A stretch of 64,000 nucleotides of DNA from Amycolatopsis sp. NBRC 101858 (GTDB taxonomy: Bacteria; Actinomycetota; Actinomycetes; Mycobacteriales; Pseudonocardiaceae). Both the position numbers and the translations under genes were made by a program. The stretch is taken from assembly GCF_030269325.1 (NCBI RefSeq), contig NZ_BSTD01000006.1:310001-374000 (forward strand), given 5' to 3'. Positions 16,623-24,546 of the stretch are shown here, in pieces; within the stretch, counting starts at the first letter, position 1, and every line of letters begins with the position of its first letter. The notes under the pieces were generated by a model that saw nothing but the letters and a program-made list of their open reading frames with translations, was not told where the DNA came from and made no database searches.

Positions 16623-17491
16623 GCCAGCAAAGCCGCGACGTCGGCCGCGCAGCCCCAGGCGAGGGTGATCCCCGAACCGCCGTGGCCGTAGCAGTGGACG
16701 ACCTCCCCCGCCCGCTCCAGCCGCACCACCGGCCGGAACGGGCGCAGGCCCACCGCGGACCGCAGGATCTCCGCCCCCGCCAACGCCGGGACCAGCTCGC
16801 GGCAGCGGCGCACGATGTCCACTGTCACGCCCGGGTCGGGCTCGAGATCCCCTCGGCCCGGCTCCTCCGTGCCGCCGCACACCACGTGGCTGCCGTGCGG
16901 GATCACGTACGTGACGCCCGGGCCCGTCTCGTCGACCACGAACTCCGTCAGGCCCGGGTCGCTCAGGTGCACGACCTGGCCGCCGACCGGGACCATCGAA
17001 CCGTCGCCGGCCAAGGGGCCCGCGCCGAGGCCCGCCGCGTTGACCACCGGGCCGAGGTCCGCCAACGACCGCAACTCCCGGTGCTCCACGCGCACGCCCA
17101 GCGCGACCACCTGGGCGAGCAGCCAGTCCAGGTACACCGGCAGGTCGACCAGCGCCGTCGTGAACACCAGGTGACCGCCTTCGCGCACCGGGTCGATCAT
17201 CGCCGGGAGCCACTGCGGCTCGGGTTCGCCCGGGGCCAGCAGGACGCGGCCGCGGCGGAAGCGCACCCCGGGTGCCTCCTGCGCGTGCAGCACCGCCAGG
17301 GTCTCGGCGGTCCAGCGCACGATCCGCTTGTCCGGGCGGCGCACCGGCGGGTACAGCACCCCGCCCGCGATCGCCGACGTCGTCTCCCCCGGCGGGGCCG
17401 CCGCGACGACCGTGACGTCGTGTCCCGCACCGGCCAGCCGGTACGCGCAGCTCAAGCCGATGATCCCGGCCCCCGCCACCGTGATGCGCAT
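16619..17491 (-). CDS. FAD-dependent D-amino acid / glycine oxidase
   Basis: 290-residue DAO-family flavoenzyme. N-terminal FAD motif GAGIIGLSCAYRLAGAGHDV; the D-amino-acid-oxidase-type C-terminal signature is in VVHCYGHGGSGITLAWG. It probably oxidises a D-amino acid or glycine to an imine with release of H2O2. The length is slightly short of ThiO (about 370) and nearer eukaryotic-type DAO. No thiamine genes are adjacent, so a ThiO role is not supported. Convergent with DUF2252 by a 4-base overlap. Confidence 0.85.
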   Translation of the reverse strand: MRITVAGAGIIGLSCAYRLAGAGHDVTVVAAAPPGETTSAIAGGVLYPPVRRPDKRIVRWTAETLAVLHAQEAPGVRFRRGRVLLAPGEPEPQWLPAMIDPVREGGHLVFTTALVDLPVYLDWLLAQVVALGVRVEHRELRSLADLGPVVNAAGLGAGPLAGDGSMVPVGGQVVHLSDPGLTEFVVDETGPGVTYVIPHGSHVVCGGTEEPGRGDLEPDPGVTVDIVRRCRELVPALAGAEILRSAVGLRPFRPVVRLERAGEVVHCYGHGGSGITLAWGCAADVAALLA

Positions 17492-17543
17492 CCGATCCTC
17501 CTCCCCGGCATCGTGGCAGACGGGTGCATCACGGAGTCACAGC

Positions 17544-17556
17544 TACCCTCTCGCGG
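17544..17556 (+). promoter_or_regulatory. Leaderless-type -10 box of the PAP2 gene
   Basis: TACCCT (17544-17549) lies seven bases before GTG 17557. This decides between three in-frame starts (17524, 17557, 17566), since no Shine-Dalgarno precedes any of them. Confidence 0.4.
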
Positions 17557-18123
17557 GTGAGGACGATGTGGGTGCCGGCCGCCGCCTGCGGCCTGGTCGC
17601 GGTGCTGCTGGGGCTGCCGTTCGCCGGCGGGAGCACGCCCGGGGCCGTCGACGCGACGGTCGCCGGCTGGATCGCGGACCTGAGTCCCGGCGTGCTGCGG
17701 GCGCTGGTCCTGCCGACCGAGCCGTCCGTGGTGATCGCCCTCGGCGTGCTTTCCGTCGTCCTGTGCCTGCGCGCCGGGCGGCGGGTCGACGCCGCGTTCG
17801 CGCTCGGCGCGCCACTGCTGGCGATCCTGCTGACGAGCTGGCTGCTGAAGCCGCTCTACGACCGGTGGAAGAACGACACCCTGGTCTACCCGAGCGGCCA
17901 CACGGTGAGCCTGGTCGCGGTACTGACCGTGCTCGTGCTCGTCACGCGCAAGGCGTACGTCGTCGTGCTGAGCGCCCTGGCACTGCTCGCCGCGACCGTC
18001 GGGCTCGTCGGGATGGGCTACCACTACCTCACCGACGTGGTCGGCGGGACGCTGTTCGCGGTCGCCGTCGTGCTGCTCACGTGGCCGGAGCGGCGTCCCG
18101 AGCCAGCGCGGTCAGCCGGCTGA
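17557..18123 (+). CDS. PAP2 superfamily membrane phosphatase
   Basis: 188-residue integral membrane phosphatase with about five hydrophobic helices. The three PAP2 motifs are present in reduced form: KPLYDRWKND, YPSGHTVS and GYHYLTDVVGG, carrying the catalytic His residues. Likely substrates are lipid phosphates such as undecaprenyl pyrophosphate or phosphatidic acid. The start is set by the upstream -10 box. The 3' end overlaps the converging zapE gene by 47 bases. Confidence 0.88.
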   Translation: MRTMWVPAAACGLVAVLLGLPFAGGSTPGAVDATVAGWIADLSPGVLRALVLPTEPSVVIALGVLSVVLCLRAGRRVDAAFALGAPLLAILLTSWLLKPLYDRWKNDTLVYPSGHTVSLVAVLTVLVLVTRKAYVVVLSALALLAATVGLVGMGYHYLTDVVGGTLFAVAVVLLTWPERRPEPARSAG

Positions 18124-19096
18124 CCGCGCGCAGGTACTTCTTGCGGTAGCCGCCGTTCACCATCTCCTCGGTGAACAGCGACGGCAGCGGCTCACCCGAG
18201 ACGACCACCGGGATGGCCCGGTCGTAGAGCCGGTCGGCGAACGCGACCAGCCGCAGCGCCACGTTCTGGTCCGGCGCCGGGTGGACGCCGCGCAGGTGGA
18301 CGCGGGTGACGCCGTCGAGCAGCCGTCCGTACCGGGACGGGTGCAGGGAAGCCAGGTGCTCGCACAACGCGTCGAAGTCGTCCACAGTGGACCCTTCGTG
18401 CGCGGCGACCGAGGACTCCAGCTCGTCGGGAGTGACCGGCGGCGGCGCGTCCGGCAGGCCGCGGTGGCGGTAGTCCGGGCCGTCGACGCGCACCACGCCG
18501 AACCGGGCCGACAGCGTCTGGATCTCGCGCAGGAAGTCCTCGGCGGCGAACCGGCCCTCGCCGAGCTTCTCCGGCAGCGTGTTCGACGTCGCGGCGATGT
18601 ACACGCCCGCGTTCATGAGCTCCTGCAGCAGCCGCGTGACCAGCGTGGTGTCGCCCGGGTCGTCCAGCTCGAACTCGTCGATGGCCAGGATCCGGTGCTC
18701 CGAGAGCCGCCGGACCGCCTCGAGGAAGCCCAGCGCGCCGACCAGGTGGGTCAGCTCGACGAACGTGCCGTACGCCTTGGGCGAGGGCGCCGCGTGCCAG
18801 GTCGAGGCGAGCAGGTGGGTCTTGCCGACGCCGAAGCCGCCGTCGAGGTAGAGGCCCATCGGCCCGGCCGGCTCCGAAGACCCGCCGAAGAGCTTGAACC
18901 GCTTCTTCTCCTTGCGCGCGCCGATCTTGGCGGCGAACGCCGAGCAGGCCTCGACCGCGGCGGCCTGGCTGGGCTCGTCCGAGTTCGGGAGGTACGTGTC
19001 GAACCGGACGGCGCCGAAGCGCGGCGGGGGCACCAGCGCACCGATCAGCTCGTCGGCGCCGAGCTCGGGTCGGCGGTCCACCAGGTGCGCGGGCAT
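18077..19096 (-). CDS. zapE: Cell division ATPase ZapE (AFG1-like)
   Basis: 339-residue P-loop ATPase. Walker A GGFGVGKTHLL (near 88), Walker B ILAIDEFELDDPGD, sensor-like ATSNTLPEKLGEGRF, and C-terminal RLYDRAIPVVVSG: the AFG1/ZapE pattern throughout. In E. coli ZapE associates with the FtsZ ring late in division. The actinobacterial role is not established. TAGGCT on this strand (19110-19105) lies eight bases before the ATG, suggesting a leaderless message. Confidence 0.9.
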   Translation of the reverse strand: MPAHLVDRRPELGADELIGALVPPPRFGAVRFDTYLPNSDEPSQAAAVEACSAFAAKIGARKEKKRFKLFGGSSEPAGPMGLYLDGGFGVGKTHLLASTWHAAPSPKAYGTFVELTHLVGALGFLEAVRRLSEHRILAIDEFELDDPGDTTLVTRLLQELMNAGVYIAATSNTLPEKLGEGRFAAEDFLREIQTLSARFGVVRVDGPDYRHRGLPDAPPPVTPDELESSVAAHEGSTVDDFDALCEHLASLHPSRYGRLLDGVTRVHLRGVHPAPDQNVALRLVAFADRLYDRAIPVVVSGEPLPSLFTEEMVNGGYRKKYLRAVSRLTALARDAAPAT

Positions 19097-19185
19097 GGTC
19101 GCAGAGCCTATCCGCGCGCCGGACGCCGGTGAGCGGGCCTGTCCCCCGGTAGAGACGCACTTCACGCCCGTGCTGGGATTGTCGC

Positions 19186-19923
19186 GTGCGGAGCGTGTGG
19201 CCCTCTTCGACGGGCGAACTGACCGGGGTGGACCTCGAGGAGATCTACGCGTACCCGGCGGCGGTGGACCGCCCCTGGGTGCAGGTCAACTTCGTCTCCT
19301 CGGCCGACGGCGCGGTCGAGGTCGACACGACGTCGGCGGGGCTCTCGCACGCCGCCGACCGGCGCGTTTTCCTGCTCGGGCGCGACCTCGCCGACGTGAT
19401 CCTGGTCGGTGCCGGCACCGCCCGCGCCGAGGACTACCGCGGGGTCGTCGCGGGCCCGAAGCGCCTGGACCGCCGTCGCCGGCTGGGCTTCGCCGGTGTC
19501 CCGCCGATCGCCGTCGTGACGCGCACCGCGGATCTGGACCCGGCGTCGCGGTTGTTCACCGAGACCGTCGTACCCCCGATCGTGGTCACCACCGAGTCCG
19601 CGCCGACCGGCGCCCTCGAAGCCGCCGGGGCGGAGGTCCTGCGCGCGGGCACCGACGACGTCGACGTCCGGCGGGCGCTCGAGCTGCTCGCCGCGCGCGG
19701 GCTGCGCCGGGTCGCGTGCGAGGGCGGGCCGCGGTTGTTCGGCAGGCTCGTCGCGGACGACCTCGTCGACCAGCTCTGCCTGACCGTCGCGCCCCTGCTC
19801 GTGGCCGGGCCGGCGGCCCGGATCGCCGCGGGACCGGTGGTCGTGCCGCGCCGGCTCGCACTGGCATCGATCCTGGTCGAGGACGGCTTCACGTTCCTGC
19901 GCTACCGCCGGGACGCCGGGTGA
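19186..19923 (+). CDS. RibD C-terminal / pyrimidine-reductase-like protein
   Basis: 245-residue dihydrofolate-reductase-fold protein related to the RibD reductase domain. Seen: VQVNFVSSADGAVEVD, DVILVGAGTARAEDY for NADPH binding, and the C-terminal CEGGPRLFGRLVADDLVDQL. It has no deaminase half and no riboflavin genes nearby, so its real substrate is uncertain. GTG start; its stop overlaps the sigma factor GTG (GTGA), which couples it to the stress module downstream. Confidence 0.87.
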   Translation: MRSVWPSSTGELTGVDLEEIYAYPAAVDRPWVQVNFVSSADGAVEVDTTSAGLSHAADRRVFLLGRDLADVILVGAGTARAEDYRGVVAGPKRLDRRRRLGFAGVPPIAVVTRTADLDPASRLFTETVVPPIVVTTESAPTGALEAAGAEVLRAGTDDVDVRRALELLAARGLRRVACEGGPRLFGRLVADDLVDQLCLTVAPLLVAGPAARIAAGPVVVPRRLALASILVEDGFTFLRYRRDAG

Positions 19924-20480
19924 ACGACGACGCCGACCTCCTCGCCCGGGCCGCGGCGGGCGACGACGCCGCGTTCGGCGCGCTCGTGCGGCAGCACACC
20001 CCGCGGATGTACCGCGTCGCGCTGCGGATCACCGGCAGCGCCGCCGAGGCCGAGGACGTCGTGCAGGACTCGTGGCTCGCCGCCTGGCGCTCCCTCGCGT
20101 CCTTCCGCCACGAGTCCGCGGTGTCGACCTGGCTCTACCGCGTGGTCACCAACAGCGCGCTCGCGCTGCTGCGGCGGCGCCGGCCCACGATCTCGCTCGA
20201 CGCACCGGAACCCGACGGTCAGTCCACTCTGGACAGTGCGCTGCTCGCCGGGGCCGTCCCGGGCCCCGAAGGCCGCGTCGTGCGGGCCGAAGAGGTCGAC
20301 GCGGTGCTGCGCGCGATCGGCAGGCTGGAGGTGTCCCAGCGCGTGCCGCTGGTGCTGCGCGAGCTGGAGGGCCTGAGCTACGAAGAGGTCGCCGAGGTGC
20401 TCGACGTGAACGTCGGCGCCTTGCGCTCGCGGCTGCACCGGGCCAGGGTGGCGCTGCTCGCCGAATTGAGGGAGCGGTGA
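19920..20480 (+). CDS. ECF sigma factor heading the Asp23 module
   Basis: 186-residue extracytoplasmic-function sigma factor. Region 2 is DAAFGALVRQHTPRMYRVAL to AEDVVQDSWLAAWRSLASF; region 4 is LRELEGLSYEEVAEVLDVN with GALRSRLHRARVAL as the recognition helix-turn-helix. It is coupled to the RibD-like gene upstream and, by one base (TGATG), to the Asp23-like gene downstream. No classical anti-sigma factor (ZAS motif) follows. The downstream Asp23/AmaP proteins are the likely regulon and perhaps the sensing partners; that is inference. Confidence 0.9.
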   Translation: MNDDADLLARAAAGDDAAFGALVRQHTPRMYRVALRITGSAAEAEDVVQDSWLAAWRSLASFRHESAVSTWLYRVVTNSALALLRRRRPTISLDAPEPDGQSTLDSALLAGAVPGPEGRVVRAEEVDAVLRAIGRLEVSQRVPLVLRELEGLSYEEVAEVLDVNVGALRSRLHRARVALLAELRER

Positions 20481-20893
20481 TGGCCGAGCTTCAGGATCCC
20501 GAGCGGGACCCCCGCTGGGAAGCCGTGCGCGCCGCCGCCCGGCGGCACGTGCCGACCCCGCCCGGGCTGGTCGAACGCGTCCTGCGGGCCGTCGCGCGCG
20601 GCCGCCGGACCGCGGTGGAGGTGCCCGGCGAGGCGGGCAGCCTGCGCGTCACCGAAACCGTCGTCGCGCGGCTGGCCTCGGCGATCGCCACCGAGCGGGC
20701 ACCCGGCGGGGTGCGGGTTTCGGCCGTCGCGGTCGAGGACGACGCCGTGCAGGTGCTGGTGTCGGTCCGGTTCGGCGTCGCCGCCGACGCGGCCGCCGAA
20801 GCGCTGCGGCAGGAGATCACCGCCGAGCTGTCCCGCCAGCTCGGCACCGCTACGACGGTGAACGTGCACGTCGTGGACGTCCACCCCGGCTAG
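20480..20893 (+). CDS. Asp23/Gls24-like protein, divergent copy
   Basis: 137 residues. The N-terminal 50 are charged (DPERDPRWEAVRAAARRHV); the rest reads as a diverged Asp23/Gls24 domain (LRVTETVVARLASAIATE, then VQVLVSVRFGVAADAAAEAL and ATTVNVHVVDVHP). The position immediately after an ECF sigma gene is where anti-sigma factors usually lie, and the N-terminal helix would suit that. No zinc motif or membrane helix is visible, so the role remains open. Confidence 0.7.
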   Translation: MAELQDPERDPRWEAVRAAARRHVPTPPGLVERVLRAVARGRRTAVEVPGEAGSLRVTETVVARLASAIATERAPGGVRVSAVAVEDDAVQVLVSVRFGVAADAAAEALRQEITAELSRQLGTATTVNVHVVDVHPG

Positions 20894-20897
20894 CCGT

Positions 20898-20913
20898 TCC
20901 CCCGATCGGGGGA
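20898..20913. promoter_or_regulatory. 16-bp perfect palindrome
   Basis: TCCCCCGATCGGGGGA lies five bases after the preceding stop and 70 bases before the next ATG. It could be a small terminator that trims transcripts after the sigma/Asp23 pair or an operator for the genes downstream. The remaining bases to 20983 end in an AGAGGAGC ribosome site. Confidence 0.4.
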
Positions 20914-20983
20914 TCTTGCGTGAGGATTGCGTCTTCGCGGGCATCGTACGGGCGAGAGACCGCCGCGAGAGGAGCCCGAACGC

Positions 20984-21421
20984 ATGCACCCGGAACGGAC
21001 CGAAAGCCCCGGCACGGTGACCCCGCTCAACGAGGAGGGCGCCGCCGGCCGCACCACGATCTCGTCGGTCGTCGTGCAGAAGGTGGCCGGCCTGGCCACC
21101 CGCGAGGTCGCCGGGGTCCACGCCCTGGGCGGCGGCGGGGTGTCGCGCGCGCTCGGCGCCCTGCGCGAACGCATCCCCGGCTCCGGCACCGTCACGACCG
21201 CCGGCGTCGCGGTGGAGGTCGGCGAGAAGCAGACGGCGATCGACCTCGACGTCGTCGTGGAGTACGGCGCGCGCATCGCCGACGTCGCCCGTGCGGTGCG
21301 GCGCAACGTGATCACCGCGGTCGAGCAGATCACCGGCCTCGAGGTGATCGAGGTGAACATCTCCGTCAACGACATCCACCTGCCGGGCGAGGAAGAACCC
21401 GAATCGACGCGGGTGGAATGA
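20984..21421 (+). CDS. Asp23/Gls24 family envelope stress protein
   Basis: 145-residue Asp23 domain protein and the best conserved of three copies here: GRTTISSVVVQKVAGLATRE, VAGVHALGGG, IDLDVVVEYGARIADVARAV and C-terminal EVIEVNISVNDIHLP. In Firmicutes Asp23 is a membrane-associated envelope-stress protein tethered by AmaP. The ATG follows AGAGGAGC. Its stop overlaps the next ATG. It probably assembles under the membrane with the two AmaP-like proteins of this module. Confidence 0.9.
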   Translation: MHPERTESPGTVTPLNEEGAAGRTTISSVVVQKVAGLATREVAGVHALGGGGVSRALGALRERIPGSGTVTTAGVAVEVGEKQTAIDLDVVVEYGARIADVARAVRRNVITAVEQITGLEVIEVNISVNDIHLPGEEEPESTRVE

Positions 21422-21699
21422 CCGGACGCGACCCGGACGACCCGGAGGGCAAAGCGGCCTTCCGGGCGTTCGTGCGCGCCCACCACCCGGACGTCGGCGG
21501 TGACCCGGCCGTGTTCGCGGCCGGGCTGGCCCGGTTCCGGGCGGCCGAACCCACCGCCGCCGAGCCCGCCCGGGAGTCCGAAGTGGACTCCCGCTACGAC
21601 GCCCCGGTCAGCTTCGTCGTGAACCGCCGCGGGATCGCGGCCATCGTGGCGCGGTTCCGCCGTCGCCGCCGTCGCCGCCGTCCGCCCCGGGTGCGCTGA
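21418..21699 (+). CDS. Small J-like protein with HPD motif
   Basis: 93 residues, no confident family. The segment AAFRAFVRAHHPDVGGDPAV then FAAGLARFRAAE matches helices II-III of a J domain including the HPD tripeptide that stimulates DnaK/Hsp70, but helix I and the Gly/Phe region are missing. The C-terminus is a run of ten Arg (RFRRRRRRRR) likely to bind nucleic acid or acidic lipid. The start overlaps the Asp23 stop (ATGA), so it belongs to the stress module. A cochaperone role is inference. Confidence 0.65.
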   Translation: MTGRDPDDPEGKAAFRAFVRAHHPDVGGDPAVFAAGLARFRAAEPTAAEPARESEVDSRYDAPVSFVVNRRGIAAIVARFRRRRRRRRPPRVR

Positions 21700-21742
21700 G
21701 GCGCACCTCCCGTACCGTCCAAGGACCGTCCTAGGAGGACAT

Positions 21743-21919
21743 GTGAACGCAACGCAGACCGGGCTCCTGGCCGGGCTGATCCTCGGCCTGGCCGCGACCC
21801 AGGGGTTCACCGCGTTCCTGGTGACCCTGGCCGTCGGCATCATCGGCCTGGTCGCCGGCCGGGTCCTCGACGGCAAACTCGACCTCGGCGAGCTCTTCGG
21901 CAAGGGCCGCGACAAGTGA
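21743..21919 (+). CDS. 58-residue DUF2273-like membrane protein
   Basis: Small protein reading V-N-A-T-Q-T-G-L from GTG 21743, with two hydrophobic stretches (LLAGLILGLAATQGF and LVTLAVGIIGLVAG) joined by a short turn, and an acidic/basic tail (GKLDLGELFGKGRDK). The size and helical hairpin match DUF2273, a usual member of Asp23/AmaP operons. The ribosome site TAGGAGG is strong, and the stop overlaps the next GTG (GTGA). Confidence 0.82.
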   Translation: MNATQTGLLAGLILGLAATQGFTAFLVTLAVGIIGLVAGRVLDGKLDLGELFGKGRDK

Positions 21920-22266
21920 GCCGCGTCCTGGACGTGCCGCGCGAGCTCGCCGAACCGGCCGAGCGCGGCACCCTCACCATCGGGCACGCCGTGGTGCGCA
22001 AGATCGCCCAGCACGCCGCCGACCAGGTCCCGGGCACCACCCGGGACGGCAAGAAGGGCGCCAAGGCCAAGGTCGGCGGTCTCGACAACGACGTCGACCT
22101 CGCACTCGACCTCGCGCTGCAGTACCCGGCGCCGGTGCGGACGGTCGTCGACGTCGTGCGGGAGAAGGTCACCGGCGAGGTCGAGCTGCTCACCGGCTAC
22201 CACGTGCGGACCCTGGCCGTGACGGTGTCCGCGCTCCTGCCGGACGTGCCGCCGAGGGTGCGGTAG
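21916..22266 (+). CDS. Asp23/Gls24 family protein, third copy
   Basis: 116 residues. It has the Asp23 pattern RGTLTIGHAVVRKIAQHAAD, a central VDLALDLALQYPAPVRTVVD and GYHVRTLAVTVSALLP at the end. It lacks the N-terminal extension of the other copies. It starts inside the stop of the DUF2273-like gene and is followed two bases later by the first AmaP-like gene, so the whole block from 19920 is one transcriptional unit by spacing. Confidence 0.85.
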   Translation: MSRVLDVPRELAEPAERGTLTIGHAVVRKIAQHAADQVPGTTRDGKKGAKAKVGGLDNDVDLALDLALQYPAPVRTVVDVVREKVTGEVELLTGYHVRTLAVTVSALLPDVPPRVR

Positions 22267-22268
22267 CC

Positions 22269-22805
22269 GTGCGCCCGCTCGTCCGCCTCCTGTCCACCCT
22301 GCTCGCCCTGGCCTTCGCGGCCGCCGGCGCGCTGCTCGCGCTCGAAGTCGGCTGGCACTGGTGGCGCCCCGGCGCGGGCCCGCTGCTGGTCCCGTGGCCG
22401 CGCTGGCAGGCCGAACTGGCGTCGCTGGGCTGGGACGCCTACGCGGTGCGCGTCGGTGCCGGCGTGATCGCCGCCGCCGGCCTGGTCCTGCTGCTGTGCG
22501 CGCTCGCCGCCGGGAGCCGCGCGATCCGGCTCACCGACCCGGCCGACGACGTGAGCGTCTCGACGTCGCCGCGCTCGCTGGCCCGGCTGGTCGGGCTCGC
22601 CGTGCGCGCGCAGGACAACGTCGCCGGCGCGACGGTCACCGCGAGCGCCCGCCGCGTCCGCGTCCGGGCGAAGAGCACCCTCGAAACCGAGGGCGAGCTG
22701 CGGCCGCGCCTGCTGGCGACGGTGTCCGCGCTGCTCGACGACGTCCCGCTCGTGCGGCGGCCGAAGGTCTCGGTCGTCGTCGACTCCCCCAAGGACCGCC
22801 GATGA
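22269..22805 (+). CDS. DUF6286/AmaP-like membrane protein
   Basis: 178 residues with two N-terminal membrane helices (LLSTLLALAFAAAGALLALE and GVIAAAGLVLLLCALAAG) around a short Trp-rich loop (GWHWWRPGAGP), then a cytoplasmic Asp23-like half (DNVAGATVTASARRVRVRAK to RPKVSVVVDSP). This is the layout of actinobacterial AmaP-type anchors. It probably tethers Asp23 proteins to the membrane. GTG start; the stop overlaps the next ATG. Confidence 0.8.
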   Translation: MRPLVRLLSTLLALAFAAAGALLALEVGWHWWRPGAGPLLVPWPRWQAELASLGWDAYAVRVGAGVIAAAGLVLLLCALAAGSRAIRLTDPADDVSVSTSPRSLARLVGLAVRAQDNVAGATVTASARRVRVRAKSTLETEGELRPRLLATVSALLDDVPLVRRPKVSVVVDSPKDRR

Positions 22806-23401
22806 GGAAGTCAGCCGCCGCGAAGGCGCTTTCCCGCTCGTACGCGGGCGAACGCACGCTCGCGTTCCTCGTCGGGCTGCTGGCCCTGGCCGGCGGGGCA
22901 CTCGCCCTGGTGGTCGGCTTCGGCGTGCTCGGCGAGTTCCGCGGCCGCCGCCCGCTGCTCGACCCGATGGCCCTCGACTGGCTCGGCGGCCACGCCACGC
23001 CCGCCCGGATCGTCGCGATCGTGCTCGGCGTCCTGCTGCTCGTGCTCGGCCTGCGGGGGACGCTGCGTTCGCTGCGCCCGGAACCGCGGCCCGACGTGGA
23101 CCTCGACCGCACCGAGGGCGCGGAGCTCGTCGTCACCGCCGCCGCGATCTCCGGCGCGGTCCAGGCCGACGCGGAACAGCTCGACGGCGTCAGCCGGGCC
23201 CGGGTCCGCGCGGTCGGCTCGCGGACGTCCCCGGCGCTGCGCGTCACCCTGTGGCTGCACGAGGGCACCGACCTCAAGGGTGTCTGGGAAGACCTGGACG
23301 CGCGGGTCCTGACCAGGGCGCGCGAGTCGCTCGGCCTCGACGTCCTGCCCACCGCCGTCCGGCTCGAACTCGACACGAGCGCGGCGAAACGCGTGCGCTG
23401 A
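22802..23401 (+). CDS. amaP: AmaP-type alkaline shock membrane anchor
   Basis: 199 residues, same plan as the preceding protein: helix 1 LAFLVGLLALAGGALALVVG, helix 2 IVAIVLGVLLLVLGLRGTL, then a soluble Asp23-like domain (GAELVVTAAAISGAVQADAE, TDLKGVWEDLDARVLTRA). It closes the stress module. Paralogous to the gene at 22269, so two anchors serve three Asp23 proteins. The 26 bases to ligC hold no terminator. Confidence 0.82.
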   Translation: MRKSAAAKALSRSYAGERTLAFLVGLLALAGGALALVVGFGVLGEFRGRRPLLDPMALDWLGGHATPARIVAIVLGVLLLVLGLRGTLRSLRPEPRPDVDLDRTEGAELVVTAAAISGAVQADAEQLDGVSRARVRAVGSRTSPALRVTLWLHEGTDLKGVWEDLDARVLTRARESLGLDVLPTAVRLELDTSAAKRVR

Positions 23402-23427
23402 GCGGTGACTTTCCGCAGAATGCCCGC

Positions 23428-24507
23428 ATGCCCCTACCGCTGCAGCCGCCGCTGAAGCCGATGCTCGCCAAGCCCGCGAAGGCCATCCCGGACTCCGGGG
23501 GCCTGCTGTTCGAGCCGAAGTGGGACGGCTTCCGCTGCATCGTCTTCAAGGACGGCGACGAGCTGTACCTGCAGTCCCGCGCGGAAAAGCCGTTGAATCG
23601 GTACTTCCCGGAAGCGGTCTCGCGGCTGCTGGAGATCCTGCCGCCGCGGGTCGTGCTGGACGGCGAGCTCGTCGTCGCGCGCGGCGGGCGGCTGAACTTC
23701 GACGCGCTCACCGAGCGGATCCACCCCGCGGAAAGCCGGATCACGCTGCTGGCGGCCGAGCAGCCCGCCGAGTTCGTCGCCTTCGACGTGCTCGCGCTCG
23801 ACGACGAGTCGCTCCTGGACGAGCCGACGTCGGCCCGGCGCGAGCGGCTGGTCGAGCTGGCCGGCGACCGGTTCCCGCTCACCCCGGCGACCACCGACGC
23901 GGCCACCGCGCGGCACTGGTTCGAGCTGTTCGAGGGCGCGGGCCTCGACGGCGTCATCGGCAAGCCCCTGGACGAGCCGTACACGCCGGGCAAGCGCGTC
24001 CTGCACAAGTACAAGCACCTGCGCACCGCGGACTGCGTCCTGGCCGGGCTGCGCTGGCACGTCGACGGCGGCCCCGGCGAACTCGTCGGGTCGTTCCTGC
24101 TGGGCCTGCACGACGAAAAGGGGGTGCTGCACCACGTCGGCACCGTCGGGTCGTTCCCGAAGGACCGCCGTCGTGAGCTGGCCGAGGAGCTGGCGCCGCT
24201 GGTCACCGACGGCGAGGACCACCCCTGGGGCGGCCGCGCGCAGGGCGAAGGCCAGCGCATCCCCGGCGGCATCACCCGCTGGCGCGCCACCGAGCACGAA
24301 TGGGTGCCGCTGCGGCCCGAGCGCGTCGTCGAGGTCGCCTACGAGAACACCGAAGGCGGGATGCCGTCGCGGTTTCGGCACAACGCGCGGTTCAAGCGGT
24401 GGCGCCCCGACCGCGAACCCGCGTCGTGCGACTACACGCAGCTGGAGGAACCGGCCCGCTACGACCTCGACGCCGTGTTCCGCGGCCAGGTCGTGCGGAC
24501 CCGCTAA
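23428..24507 (+). CDS. ligC: ATP-dependent DNA ligase, LigC type
   Basis: 359-residue ligase without accessory domains. The nucleotidyl lysine is in FEPKWDGFRCIVF (near 31-37), with RYFPEAV, the motif III/IIIa region VVLDGELVV, FDVLAL, motif IV GLDGVIGKPLDEPYTPG and motif V KYKHLRTADCV, then an OB-fold. This matches mycobacterial LigC, a back-up repair ligase. It is not next to Ku or a primase. A separate LigD-type polymerase is encoded at 34545. Confidence 0.9.
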   Translation: MPLPLQPPLKPMLAKPAKAIPDSGGLLFEPKWDGFRCIVFKDGDELYLQSRAEKPLNRYFPEAVSRLLEILPPRVVLDGELVVARGGRLNFDALTERIHPAESRITLLAAEQPAEFVAFDVLALDDESLLDEPTSARRERLVELAGDRFPLTPATTDAATARHWFELFEGAGLDGVIGKPLDEPYTPGKRVLHKYKHLRTADCVLAGLRWHVDGGPGELVGSFLLGLHDEKGVLHHVGTVGSFPKDRRRELAEELAPLVTDGEDHPWGGRAQGEGQRIPGGITRWRATEHEWVPLRPERVVEVAYENTEGGMPSRFRHNARFKRWRPDREPASCDYTQLEEPARYDLDAVFRGQVVRTR

Positions 24508-24546
24508 CCCGCGTCCCACACCTGTCGTGCAAAGCTCGGCGGTGCA

